Source: Oxalobacteraceae bacterium
Lineage (GTDB): Bacteria > Pseudomonadota > Gammaproteobacteria > Burkholderiales > Burkholderiaceae_D
Reading direction: 5' to 3'
Length of the DNA: 59,599 bases
Assembly (NCBI GenBank): GCA_027490725.1
Contig: JAIXXN010000052.1
Location: 1-59,599 of the forward strand
Under the pieces are notes generated by a model. That model searched no databases. It worked only from the letters and a program-made list of their open reading frames with translations, and was not told the origin of the DNA. Of the stretch, positions 51,935 to 59,599 are shown piece after piece (the stretch's first letter is position 1; the number at the start of each line of letters is the position of its first letter). Both the position numbers and the translations under genes were made by a program.

Positions 51935-53149
51935 TTACTTCTTGAGGATTTTGGCGACCGGGGCAGGGCGCAGGCGGAATGCGTCTGGCATGCCGGAACC
52001 CAGCAGGGGACGCAGATACATGCGGAAGGCGTCAGTGACGTCGGTGCCGCTGGCGCTGATGAACGCGTCCTCCATGGTGCGGGTCTTGCCCGCCACCGCG
52101 TCCAGCGGCAGCAGTTCGTAGTCTACCGAGTAGAAGCCGGTGCGCTTGATGGCGACCGAGCCATTGCGCTGCCCCCACATGGCAAACTGGACCGCCTTTT
52201 CGCCCACTTCGCGTGCCTCCCGCTGGTCGACGTCGGAGACGCAGCCGATGAAGGAGCGCTGCAGATAGCCGAAGGTGTCGCCGCGTACCCGTTTGATACC
52301 GAGCTTGGCTTTGATTTCGTCGCACAGCAGGTCGGCCAGAGCGCCGTTGCCGGACAGTTGCACATTGCCGTGGGCGTCGCGTTCGATGTCTTTGGCCAGC
52401 AAGCTGGCGATAGGCGTGCCGCTGGCGTCGTGAATGCCCTCGGAGACGGCGATCACGCAGCGCCCGTAGCGGGCATAGCAGTCTTTGACGTCGTGCAGGA
52501 ACTGTTCGAGCGTGAATACCCGCTCCGGCAGGTAGATCAGGTGCGGCCCGTCGTCGGCAAATTTCTTGCCGAGTGCGGCGGCGGCCGTCAGGAAACCGGC
52601 GTGGCGTCCCATCACGACGCCCACATACACGCCGGGCAGGGCAGCGTTGTCCAGATTGGCACCGGCAAATGCTTGCGCGACGAAGCGCGCTGCCGACGGG
52701 AAGCCGGGGGTGTGGTCGTTGCCGACCAGATCGTTATCGATGGTTTTCGGGATGTGGATGCAGCGCAGCGGATAGCCGGCCGCTTGCGCCTGTTCGCTGA
52801 CGATGCGCACCGTGTCCGAGGAATCGTTGCCGCCGATGTAGTAGAACTGCTCGATCTGGTGCGCCTGCAGGACTTTGAAAATCTCCGCGCAATACGGAAT
52901 ATCGGGTTTGTCGCGCGTCGAGCCCAGCGCGGAGGAGGGGGTGGCGGCCACCAGTTCCAGATTGTGGCTGGTTTCGCGCGTCAGATCGACCAGATCTTCG
53001 TTGATGATGCCGCGCACCCCGTGCAAAGCGCCATACACCAGACTGACCTCGCGGAAGCGGCGCGCTTCCAGCACCACCCCGGCCAGTGACTGATTGATAA
53101 CGGCGGTGGGACCGCCCCCCTGTGCTACCAGAATTTTCCCTGACGACAT
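51935..53149 (-). CDS. pfp: Pyrophosphate-dependent 6-phosphofructokinase
   Basis: Reversible phosphorylation of fructose 6-phosphate using PPi. The 404-residue protein has GGGPTAVINQSLAG at the N-terminus, the PPi-type signature YIGGNDSSDT in place of GGDGS of ATP enzymes, and IPKTIDNDLVGNDHTPG, whose lysine is diagnostic of PPi use. AGGAG precedes the ATG. Bacteria of this group often lack ATP-PFK and use this enzyme in glycolysis or gluconeogenesis. Confidence 0.92.
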   Translation of the reverse strand: MSSGKILVAQGGGPTAVINQSLAGVVLEARRFREVSLVYGALHGVRGIINEDLVDLTRETSHNLELVAATPSSALGSTRDKPDIPYCAEIFKVLQAHQIEQFYYIGGNDSSDTVRIVSEQAQAAGYPLRCIHIPKTIDNDLVGNDHTPGFPSAARFVAQAFAGANLDNAALPGVYVGVVMGRHAGFLTAAAALGKKFADDGPHLIYLPERVFTLEQFLHDVKDCYARYGRCVIAVSEGIHDASGTPIASLLAKDIERDAHGNVQLSGNGALADLLCDEIKAKLGIKRVRGDTFGYLQRSFIGCVSDVDQREAREVGEKAVQFAMWGQRNGSVAIKRTGFYSVDYELLPLDAVAGKTRTMEDAFISASGTDVTDAFRMYLRPLLGSGMPDAFRLRPAPVAKILKK

Positions 53150-53202
53150 GCCTGCTCCTGCGTAACCGTTGAACCAGCTGTCCCCAGACTATAGCGCGAG
53201 TT

Positions 53203-55206
53203 TCAGTGCGCGCCGATATGTTTATCAAGGAATTTTTCCACCCGTCCCCAGAAGTCGTAACGGGTGGCTGGCAGCGCCCAGCCGTGCCCTTCGTCCGGAT
53301 ATTCGATCCACTCGACGTTGGGGTTGTTCTGCTTGACGGCGTCGTAGAAGCGCGTGCCATGCACCAGCGGCACGCGCAGGTCGGCGCCGCCATGCGCCAG
53401 CAACAGCGGCTGTTTGATGCGGCCTGCCTGCAGCAGCGGCGAGGTGGCTTTGAGCTGTTCGGCATCTTTCTCCGGATCGCCCACCAGTTGCGGAATCCCG
53501 TATTGCTTCCAGTTTTCCGACATATCCGACACGTAGGCCCAGTGGCCGGTGCGCATCAGGTTGATGTCGGTGACCCCGGCCCACTCGATGCCGCAGCGGT
53601 ACAGCTCGGGATCGTTGACCAGTCCCATCAGGGTGGCATAGCCGCCATAGCTGGCGCCGGCGATGCAGATGCGCTGGGCGTCGGCCGTGCCACGGGCAAT
53701 CGCCCAGCGTGCGCCATCAGCGATATCGTCCTGCATTTTCAGGCCCCACTGTTTCCAGCCAGCGCGGAAGTGCTGGCGACCAAAGCCGGTACTGCCACGG
53801 AATTCCGGCTGCAGTACGGCATAGCCGCGCGAGGCGAGGAACTGCACTTCCGGGTCCCAGCGCCAACTGCTGCCGCGCACGAAGGGCCCGCCATGCACCA
53901 GCACCACCATCGGCAGATTTTTACTCTCACCGAGCGGTACGGTCAGCCAGGCCGGGATGTCCAGTCCGTCGCGTGCGCGGTAATGCACCAGTGTGGTTCG
54001 CGCCATCTGTTGCGGCTCGATGGCCGGGTGGGTCGCGCCGATCTGCTGGATTTTCTGGGTTTCGCGGTTATACAGGAAGGTGCGGGTAGGCCAGATGTCA
54101 GCATACGCGCTGACCAGCAACCACGGACTCGCCGGACGGCGGGGCGAGGTCAGTAGATTGATGGTGTTGGGCAGCATGCTGTCCACTTTGGCTTGCATGG
54201 CTTTCAGGTCATCGTCTAGCCATTCGGTGCTGTAGGCATCGTTCAGGTAACGCACCCCGAGCAGCTTCTGCTGGTTCATCAGCAACTGGCCGCTGAAATC
54301 ATAGCCATCCAGTCGGATCACGGGCTTGTCCGACAGCACCAGCTTCTCCAGATCAAAGGTGTACACGGCGCTGGTGTTCTGGCCGTGGTGGGCGATCACG
54401 TACAGGGTACCGTCTGGACCGAATGAGAGCGGCGTGAAGGTGTCCTTGTCGCCCCGGTAGGCATCAAATTCGGCCAATTTGCGCCATGCCTTGGTAGCCG
54501 GATCACGGTAGTGGATGGCGCTGAGGTTTTTGTCCAGCGTTTGCACCAGCCGTGGTTCGCCCTGGAAATCGAGCAGCCAGTGCATGGTGTTGTCAGGGCT
54601 ATCGATACGTTCGGCGGCCTGCCGTCCGGTGACGGTGTTGACGCGCACCAGCCGGACATAGTCAACCTGGGCGCGTCCGACGAAATGCTTGTCTAGCAGG
54701 TACAGGTAGTCGCTATTCTGGGCGCCGCGCTGGCCCATCAGATAGGTATGCCACGGCAGCAATTCGCCTTTGGTGCGCAGTGCCGAGCCGTCAGAGATGT
54801 ACGGCGTGGCGGTACGCATAGCCAGCTGGCGGAAGCCGGTGCCGTCGCGGTTGACGGCGTACAGGCCCGGTGCATAGCGTTTTTCGCCCTGCGCCAGATC
54901 GCGGTCGGCGGCCGTGAAGGCCAGCCGCTGGTCGTTTACCCACTGGAAATCGCCGACGTCGGCATCGGTGAAATTGCCCACCACGGTGACTTGCTGGGTG
55001 GCCAGATCGACTACGGCGAGGCGTTCGCGCTTGCCGCTGCTGCCGATCTTGACGGCCAGATGCTGGCCGCTAGGCGAGAGTAGGGCGGCGCTGAATTCGG
55101 GATTGCTGAAAAACGCGCTGAGCGGCGGGCGCTCGGCGCTATGGGCGCTGGCGCAAAGCAGTTGTAGCAGCAAACTGGCCAGCAGTAACAGGGGGCGGAA
55201 ACGCAT
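53203..55206 (-). CDS. Secreted prolyl-oligopeptidase family (S9) serine peptidase
   Basis: The 667-residue protein has a signal peptide (about 1-23, MRFRPLLLLASLLLQLLC), a beta-propeller-like region (about 30-400) and a C-terminal alpha/beta-hydrolase domain. The catalytic triad is S519 (GASYGGYA), D609 (HGGADLRVP) and H641 (DEGHGW). It probably degrades peptides in the periplasm; dipeptidyl- or acylaminoacyl-peptidase activity cannot be told apart here. It has no tight operon link: 53 bases to pfp and 110 to the symporter gene. Confidence 0.9.
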   Translation of the reverse strand: MRFRPLLLLASLLLQLLCASAHSAERPPLSAFFSNPEFSAALLSPSGQHLAVKIGSSGKRERLAVVDLATQQVTVVGNFTDADVGDFQWVNDQRLAFTAADRDLAQGEKRYAPGLYAVNRDGTGFRQLAMRTATPYISDGSALRTKGELLPWHTYLMGQRGAQNSDYLYLLDKHFVGRAQVDYVRLVRVNTVTGRQAAERIDSPDNTMHWLLDFQGEPRLVQTLDKNLSAIHYRDPATKAWRKLAEFDAYRGDKDTFTPLSFGPDGTLYVIAHHGQNTSAVYTFDLEKLVLSDKPVIRLDGYDFSGQLLMNQQKLLGVRYLNDAYSTEWLDDDLKAMQAKVDSMLPNTINLLTSPRRPASPWLLVSAYADIWPTRTFLYNRETQKIQQIGATHPAIEPQQMARTTLVHYRARDGLDIPAWLTVPLGESKNLPMVVLVHGGPFVRGSSWRWDPEVQFLASRGYAVLQPEFRGSTGFGRQHFRAGWKQWGLKMQDDIADGARWAIARGTADAQRICIAGASYGGYATLMGLVNDPELYRCGIEWAGVTDINLMRTGHWAYVSDMSENWKQYGIPQLVGDPEKDAEQLKATSPLLQAGRIKQPLLLAHGGADLRVPLVHGTRFYDAVKQNNPNVEWIEYPDEGHGWALPATRYDFWGRVEKFLDKHIGAH

Positions 55207-55316
55207 GGAATACTCTCGTTCGGGCTAGGTTGGGCGATTGCGCTGGGTTTCATCGGCAAGGGCCAGGCCCGCTACGATAGCATTAAGTTAGTAAAATCTC
55301 TATGTTGCCAAAGAAA

Positions 55317-57371
55317 TTATTGTTCCGGTGCACGAATGTAATCGATCAGTGCCAGCGTGGCCGCGCTCGGCGGCGGGGTCACCAGACTAACCATGATCAT
55401 GCTGAGTATCCCTGCAGGAACGCCGAAAATGCCGGCCGAAATCGGTGCGATGTGGAACCACTGGGCCGCGCTGCTGCCACCGAGTACGGGATTGGTGTGC
55501 AGCATGTAATACACGCACACGCCGAAGCCGGTCAGCATGCCCGCCACCGCGCCCTGGGTGGTGGCGCGTTTCCAGAACACGCCCAGCACCAGCGCCGGGA
55601 ACAGTGTCGAGGCCGCCAGCGAGAAGGCGGCGCCCACCAGTGACAGAATATCGCCGGGTTTCTGCGAGGCGGTATAGGCCGCGACGAAGGCCACCCCGAG
55701 CAGCAGCAGTTTCGAGATGGTCACCCGTTTCTGGGTCGAGGCGCTGCGGTCGACCACTTTGTAATACACGTCGTGCGACAGGGCGTTGGAAATTGCCAGC
55801 AGCAGGCCATCGGCGGTGGACAGGGCAGCGGCCAGTCCGCCAGCGGCCACCAGTCCGGAGATCACATACGGCAGACCGGCAATTTCCGGCGTGGCCAGCA
55901 CCAGCACATCGGCGTCGATGGTGATTTCGGCGAGTTGCACGATGCCGTCGTGGTTGATGTCGCTGATGCTGAAGAGCGGATTGAGCTTGTCCACATTGGC
56001 CCAGTAGGACACCCAGTTGGGCAAGTGGTGGTAATCGATGCCCACCAGCTGGCTGTAGATGTCGTATTTGACCAGTACCGCCAGCGCCGGGATGGTCAGG
56101 TAGATCAGCAGAATAAAGAACAGGGTCCAGAACACCGAGGTACGCGCTTCGTGCACGTTCGGGGTGGTGTAGGAGCGCATCAGAATGTGCGGCAGGGCGG
56201 CCGTGCCCAGCATCAGGCAGAACACCAGCGCCAGGAAGTTGTTGCGCTTGATGTCGGAACTGGCCGGATCGCCGGGGTAGGGCGTGGCGTGCGGCGTAAT
56301 CGGTTCGGCGCGTGCCAGTGCTGCGGTGCGCGCTTCGTTCCAGATCCGTTCCGCATCGTCGGCCGATTTCGGATAGGCGATCAGGGCCCGTTCGGCGTTG
56401 CGGATTTCCAGTAGCGAAGCGTTACCGCGTTTGACCCGATCGAGTTTGTGCTGCAGTTCCTGGCGTCCCGAGTCCCACGAGCTGGGTAATGCACTCAGAC
56501 GGGCGGCGTAGTCGTCGGCACGCTGGCGGAAGATGGCACGTACTTCCGCTTCGCGCGGGTCGGCCTGCAGCACGTGTTCGCGGGCGCTCAGTTTGGGGAG
56601 TAGTTTGCCGTAGGCCAGTTGCGGAATCGGGTTGTCGCTATGTTTGGCCGACAGCCAGATCGCCGGAATCAGAAACGCCACCACGATGATGATGTACTGC
56701 GCCACCTGTGTCCAGGTGATGGCGCGCATTCCGCCCAGGAAGGAGCACACCAGTATGCTGGCCAGGCCGAGGAAAATCCCCACCGAGAAGTCGACACCGG
56801 TGAAGCGCGAGGCGATCAGGCCGACCGCGTAGATTTGCGCCACCACGTAGGTGAACGAGACGATGATGGTAGCTGCGACGGCCAGCAGGCGCACCACGGT
56901 GCCGCCACTTTGCGGGTTGGCCGCGCCGCCATAGCGCTCAGCGAGAAAGTCGGGGATGGTGTACTGGCTGAACTTGCGCAGATACGGTGCGATCAGCAAG
57001 GCCACCAGACAGTAGCCACCGGTCCAGCCCATGATGTAGGCTAGGCCGTCAAAGCCGCGCAGATACAGGCCGCCGGCCAGACTGATAAAACTGGCCGCAG
57101 AGATCCAGTCGGCGGCGGTGGCCATGCCGTTGAACACGGCCGGTACGCGCCTGCCTGCCACATAGTATTCGAGCACGTTGGAGGTGCGGCTGATCACGCC
57201 GATGGTGGCATACAGCACGATGGTGCAGAACATGAACAGATAGCCGATCCAGATGCGCGACATGCCTTCCTGTTCCAGCACGGCCAGCGAGATCAGGAAG
57301 CCGGCGAAACCGGCGGTAAACATCAGGTAGTAGCTGCGCAGGCGCTGCCGGAATGAGCTTGGTGTTTTCAT
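55317..57371 (-). CDS. Sodium:solute symporter family protein (VC_2705 subfamily)
   Basis: The 684-residue inner-membrane symporter has about 13 segments (for example LGGMRAITWTQVAQYIIIVVAF and STADGLLLAISNALSHDVYY). A large hydrophilic insertion at about residues 250-365 is a feature of the VC_2705 subgroup. Relatives include acetate/pyruvate-type carriers; the substrate here is unknown. Its ATG overlaps the stop of the DUF4212 gene (ATGA), the usual partner of this subgroup. Confidence 0.9.
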   Translation of the reverse strand: MKTPSSFRQRLRSYYLMFTAGFAGFLISLAVLEQEGMSRIWIGYLFMFCTIVLYATIGVISRTSNVLEYYVAGRRVPAVFNGMATAADWISAASFISLAGGLYLRGFDGLAYIMGWTGGYCLVALLIAPYLRKFSQYTIPDFLAERYGGAANPQSGGTVVRLLAVAATIIVSFTYVVAQIYAVGLIASRFTGVDFSVGIFLGLASILVCSFLGGMRAITWTQVAQYIIIVVAFLIPAIWLSAKHSDNPIPQLAYGKLLPKLSAREHVLQADPREAEVRAIFRQRADDYAARLSALPSSWDSGRQELQHKLDRVKRGNASLLEIRNAERALIAYPKSADDAERIWNEARTAALARAEPITPHATPYPGDPASSDIKRNNFLALVFCLMLGTAALPHILMRSYTTPNVHEARTSVFWTLFFILLIYLTIPALAVLVKYDIYSQLVGIDYHHLPNWVSYWANVDKLNPLFSISDINHDGIVQLAEITIDADVLVLATPEIAGLPYVISGLVAAGGLAAALSTADGLLLAISNALSHDVYYKVVDRSASTQKRVTISKLLLLGVAFVAAYTASQKPGDILSLVGAAFSLAASTLFPALVLGVFWKRATTQGAVAGMLTGFGVCVYYMLHTNPVLGGSSAAQWFHIAPISAGIFGVPAGILSMIMVSLVTPPPSAATLALIDYIRAPEQ

Positions 57372-57712
57372 GGGCGCGCCTCCGCACGCGCACTGCCTGC
57401 ACTGCCTGCGCTACGTGCCACTCGGCTGGCTTTATCGAGGCGCCGCATGCGCCAGGCGTAATACGCGAGGATGGCCAGATACACCAGCGAGGAACCTTGC
57501 GCCGCCAGATAGAAGGAGAGTGGCCAGCCGAACAGGTTGAGGTTGGTCAGTTCGCGCGCGAAGAAGGCGGCACCGAAGCCGGTCACCAGCCAGACCAGCA
57601 GCAGTTGCAGGGTCAGACGGCGGGTAGCGCGCCAGTGCTGGGCGCGCGTCAGGACGGGCGCTGGCGCTGGCGCGGACGACTGCTGCTGATCCGGTTTATC
57701 CACGTTATCCAT
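57368..57712 (-). CDS. DUF4212 small membrane protein, symporter partner
   Basis: The 114-residue protein has two hydrophobic segments (about 34-54 and 62-86; LLLVWLVTGFGAAFFAREL and NLFGWPLSFYLAAQGSSLVY), the hallmark of the short DUF4212 partner of sodium:solute symporters. The N-terminus is polar (DNVDKPDQQQSS). The start is chosen where ATGGATAA overlaps the sensor-kinase stop; a longer frame extends inside the kinase gene. It likely forms a unit with the 684-residue symporter. Confidence 0.88.
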   Translation of the reverse strand: MDNVDKPDQQQSSAPAPAPVLTRAQHWRATRRLTLQLLLVWLVTGFGAAFFARELTNLNLFGWPLSFYLAAQGSSLVYLAILAYYAWRMRRLDKASRVARSAGSAGSARAEARP

Positions 57713-59249
57713 AGTACGGTGCTTCGCTTTCTTCAATCGGTGGCGCGGGCGGCAGCGGGAAGCTGAGGCGGAACAGGGCCCCCGGCAGTTTCGGCTGGAG
57801 CGCGCGCGGATTGGCATAGATCTCGACATCAGCGTCATGCTGCTGGGCGATTTCGCGCACGATGGCCAGCCCCAGACCGCTGCCTTCAGCCTTGTTGCCG
57901 AGGATGCGGTAGAAGCGCTCGAACACGCGGCTACGTTCGGCCGGCGCGATGCCCGGGCCGGTGTCTTCCACTTCCAGAATGCCGCGCGTTTCATCGCTGC
58001 GCACCCGCACCGTGACGCTGCCGCCGGACGGTGTGTAGCGTAGCGCGTTATCGATCAGGTTGGAGAGCAGTTCGCGCAGCATGGTGGGATTGCCGACGAT
58101 TTCTACCGGCTCCGCCGGTGCTTCGTAACCGAGATCGATGCGTGCGGCGAACGAGGCCGAGACCCAGTCCTGCACCGTGTCACGTGCCAGTTCGGACAGT
58201 TCCAGCGGCTGCATACTGGTACCGGCCTGCGGCTGGTTCTCGGCGCGCGCCAGTGCCAGAAGCTGGTTCACCAGCCGGGTCGCAGCTTCGGAACTTTTGG
58301 CCAGTTGCTCCAGCGAGCGGCGGATTTCCTCGCTGTCGGTCTGGCGCAGTGCCAGTTCCGACTGCATGCGCATGCCGGCCAGCGGGGTGCGCATCTGGTG
58401 CGCTGCGTCGGCGATGAAGCGCTTCTGCATATCGATCGAGGAAGAGAGACGCGCCAGCATGTCGTTGAGCGAATTGACCAGCGGTGAAATCTCCTCCGGC
58501 ACCTGATTCGGCGCAATCGGACTTAAGTCATCGGAGCCGCGCGCACGGATGCGTTCCTGCAGCTCGGCCAGCGGCGACAGGCCGCGCGCCAGCGCAAACC
58601 AGACCAGTGCCAGTACGATGGGCAGGATGATGAACTGCGGCAGAATCACGCCCTTGATGATTTCATTGGCCAGCTGGGCGCGTTTTTCCAGCGTCTCCGC
58701 CACCTGCACCAGCGCCATCGGTGCCTCGTTGCCGGTCTTGTGTTCCAGCCGCACGTAGGCGTAGGCAATCCGCACCGGGGTGCCGTGCATGGTGTCATTG
58801 CGGAAGTGGACGCTGGCGCTGGTGGGCAGATCCTCCTCGTCGATGACCGGCGGTGGCAGATCGCGGTCACCGTCGATGTGCTCACCGTGCGGGCCCTGAA
58901 TCTGGAAATAGACGCTGTCGATATCGTCGGCGCGCAGAATGTCGCGCGCCAGTCCGGGCAGGCCTTTGCTGATTTTGCCGTCAACCGCGCGCACCTGCTG
59001 CGCCAGCACGGTGACGCTGTCTTCCAGCGCGTGGTCAAACGGCTGATTGGCGATCGATTTGGCCACCAGATAGGTGATCGCGATACTCATCGGCCAGAGC
59101 AGCAGCAGGGGCGCCAGCATCCAGTCGAGAATTTCGCCGAACAGCGAGTGTTGTATGCCTTCGTCCGCTTCCGCCGGCGGTGGTTGATAAGCCCCGGCGT
59201 CGGCCTCGACCTCCGCCGCTTCAGTGCCGGGCGCGGACGGCAGTGTCAC
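57705..59249 (-). CDS. TctE-like sensor histidine kinase
   Basis: Membrane histidine kinase of 514 residues with a GTG start overlapping the response-regulator stop (GTGA). Two membrane segments (about 44-64 and 202-222) flank a periplasmic sensor of the 2CSK/TctE type. A HAMP segment follows, then HisKA with H284 in AAHQMRTPLAGM, and a HATPase domain with LIDNALRYTP, DTGPGIAP and GSGLGLAIV. It is upstream of and overlaps the DUF4212-symporter pair, so it probably controls that uptake system, as TctDE does for tricarboxylates. Confidence 0.9.
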   Translation of the reverse strand: MTLPSAPGTEAAEVEADAGAYQPPPAEADEGIQHSLFGEILDWMLAPLLLLWPMSIAITYLVAKSIANQPFDHALEDSVTVLAQQVRAVDGKISKGLPGLARDILRADDIDSVYFQIQGPHGEHIDGDRDLPPPVIDEEDLPTSASVHFRNDTMHGTPVRIAYAYVRLEHKTGNEAPMALVQVAETLEKRAQLANEIIKGVILPQFIILPIVLALVWFALARGLSPLAELQERIRARGSDDLSPIAPNQVPEEISPLVNSLNDMLARLSSSIDMQKRFIADAAHQMRTPLAGMRMQSELALRQTDSEEIRRSLEQLAKSSEAATRLVNQLLALARAENQPQAGTSMQPLELSELARDTVQDWVSASFAARIDLGYEAPAEPVEIVGNPTMLRELLSNLIDNALRYTPSGGSVTVRVRSDETRGILEVEDTGPGIAPAERSRVFERFYRILGNKAEGSGLGLAIVREIAQQHDADVEIYANPRALQPKLPGALFRLSFPLPPAPPIEESEAPYYG

Positions 59250-59599
59250 TTGGCCGGTTCCGCGAATTTCTCGAGGCAGTAACCAAGCCCGCGCACGGTG
59301 GCGATGCGAATCCCGCCCGTTTCGATTTTCTTGCGCAGGCGGTGCACATACACCTCGATGGCATTATTGCTGACTTCTTCGCCCCATTCGCACAGGTGAT
59401 CGACCAGCTGTTCCTTGGAGACCAGCCGGCCGCTGCGTGCCAGCAGAATTTCCAGCAGCCCCAGTTCGCGCGCCGACAGGTCCAGCATCTGTTCGTTGAT
59501 GTAGGCACTGCGCCCCACCTGATCGTAGCTGAGCGGGCCATGTTTGATCAGCGTGGCGCCGCCACCTGCGCCACGGCGCGTCAGGGCGCGCACCCGCGC
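59246..59599 (-). CDS. OmpR/TctD-type response regulator, 5' part outside window
   Basis: The C-terminal 117 residues are visible: the linker ARVRALTRRG and the OmpR-type winged helix (LDLSARELGLLEILLARSG, then NAIEVYVHRLRKKIE and VRGLGYCLEK). The frame is open to the window edge, so the receiver domain lies outside. It is translationally coupled to the kinase gene. Confidence 0.9.
   Translation of the reverse strand, partial: ARVRALTRRGAGGGATLIKHGPLSYDQVGRSAYINEQMLDLSARELGLLEILLARSGRLVSKEQLVDHLCEWGEEVSNNAIEVYVHRLRKKIETGGIRIATVRGLGYCLEKFAEPAK

Overview
The window is typical of a betaproteobacterium of the order Burkholderiales, most likely an Oxalobacteraceae-like genus. This rests on the GC-rich codon use, the conserved block purM / AI-2E permease / hda / HAD phosphatase / pcnB / folK / panB, a pyrophosphate-dependent phosphofructokinase, and a porin resembling the Burkholderiales DUF3138 group. 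No tRNA, rRNA, CRISPR array, phage or intact insertion sequence was found. The first gene (dnaK) and the last (an OmpR-type response regulator) are cut by the window edges.

Layout. 1-3601: dnaK (3' part), dnaJ, beta-carbonic anhydrase. 3678-17754: a complete nitrate assimilation region made of an ANTAR antiterminator (NasT type), nitrate ABC importer nrtABC, a small soluble PilJ/chemoreceptor-tip protein, cobA for siroheme, then narK, nirB, nirD, a flavoprotein electron-transfer subunit and nasA. Both operons of this region (nrtA and narK) start with a near-perfect sigma-54 promoter. Each promoter is followed by a leader with two A-N-N-G-N-N hexaloop hairpins, the second overlapping an intrinsic terminator. 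This is the known target architecture of NasR/NasT antitermination, so nitrogen limitation would fire the promoter and nitrate would release the terminator.

17805-45184: a polyamine (putrescine) uptake and catabolism island. It has two paralogous puuA-potABC segments, one of which lacks the binding protein and carries a Glu-to-Gly change in a predicted metal ligand of its glutamine-synthetase-like enzyme. Between them, on the minus strand, lie a MocR/GabR regulator, an MFS carrier, gabT, gabD and an agmatinase-family gene. The second segment continues with an aminotransferase, potF, potABC, an outer-membrane porin, puuC, a type III glutamine-synthetase homologue, puuB, a fourth PuuA/GS homologue and a HemL-like aminotransferase. 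Together these give import, gamma-glutamylation, oxidation, hydrolysis to GABA and conversion to succinate, plus a direct transamination route.

45207-53149: core genes panB, folK, pcnB, HAD-IB phosphatase, hda and AI-2E permease (minus), then purM (plus) and pfp (minus). A perfect 35-bp inverted repeat lies between purM and pfp. 53203-59599: an S9 prolyl-oligopeptidase-type peptidase, a sodium:solute symporter with its DUF4212 partner, and a TctE-like sensor kinase with its response regulator (partial), all on the minus strand.

The observations most worth following are the stand-alone soluble PilJ-domain protein translationally coupled to nrtC, a candidate nitrate sensor in a locus that has NasT but no visible NasS; the paired sigma-54/ANTAR leaders; the metal-ligand loss in the first PuuA-like protein; and the direct-repeat operator candidates in the mocR-puuD divergent region.
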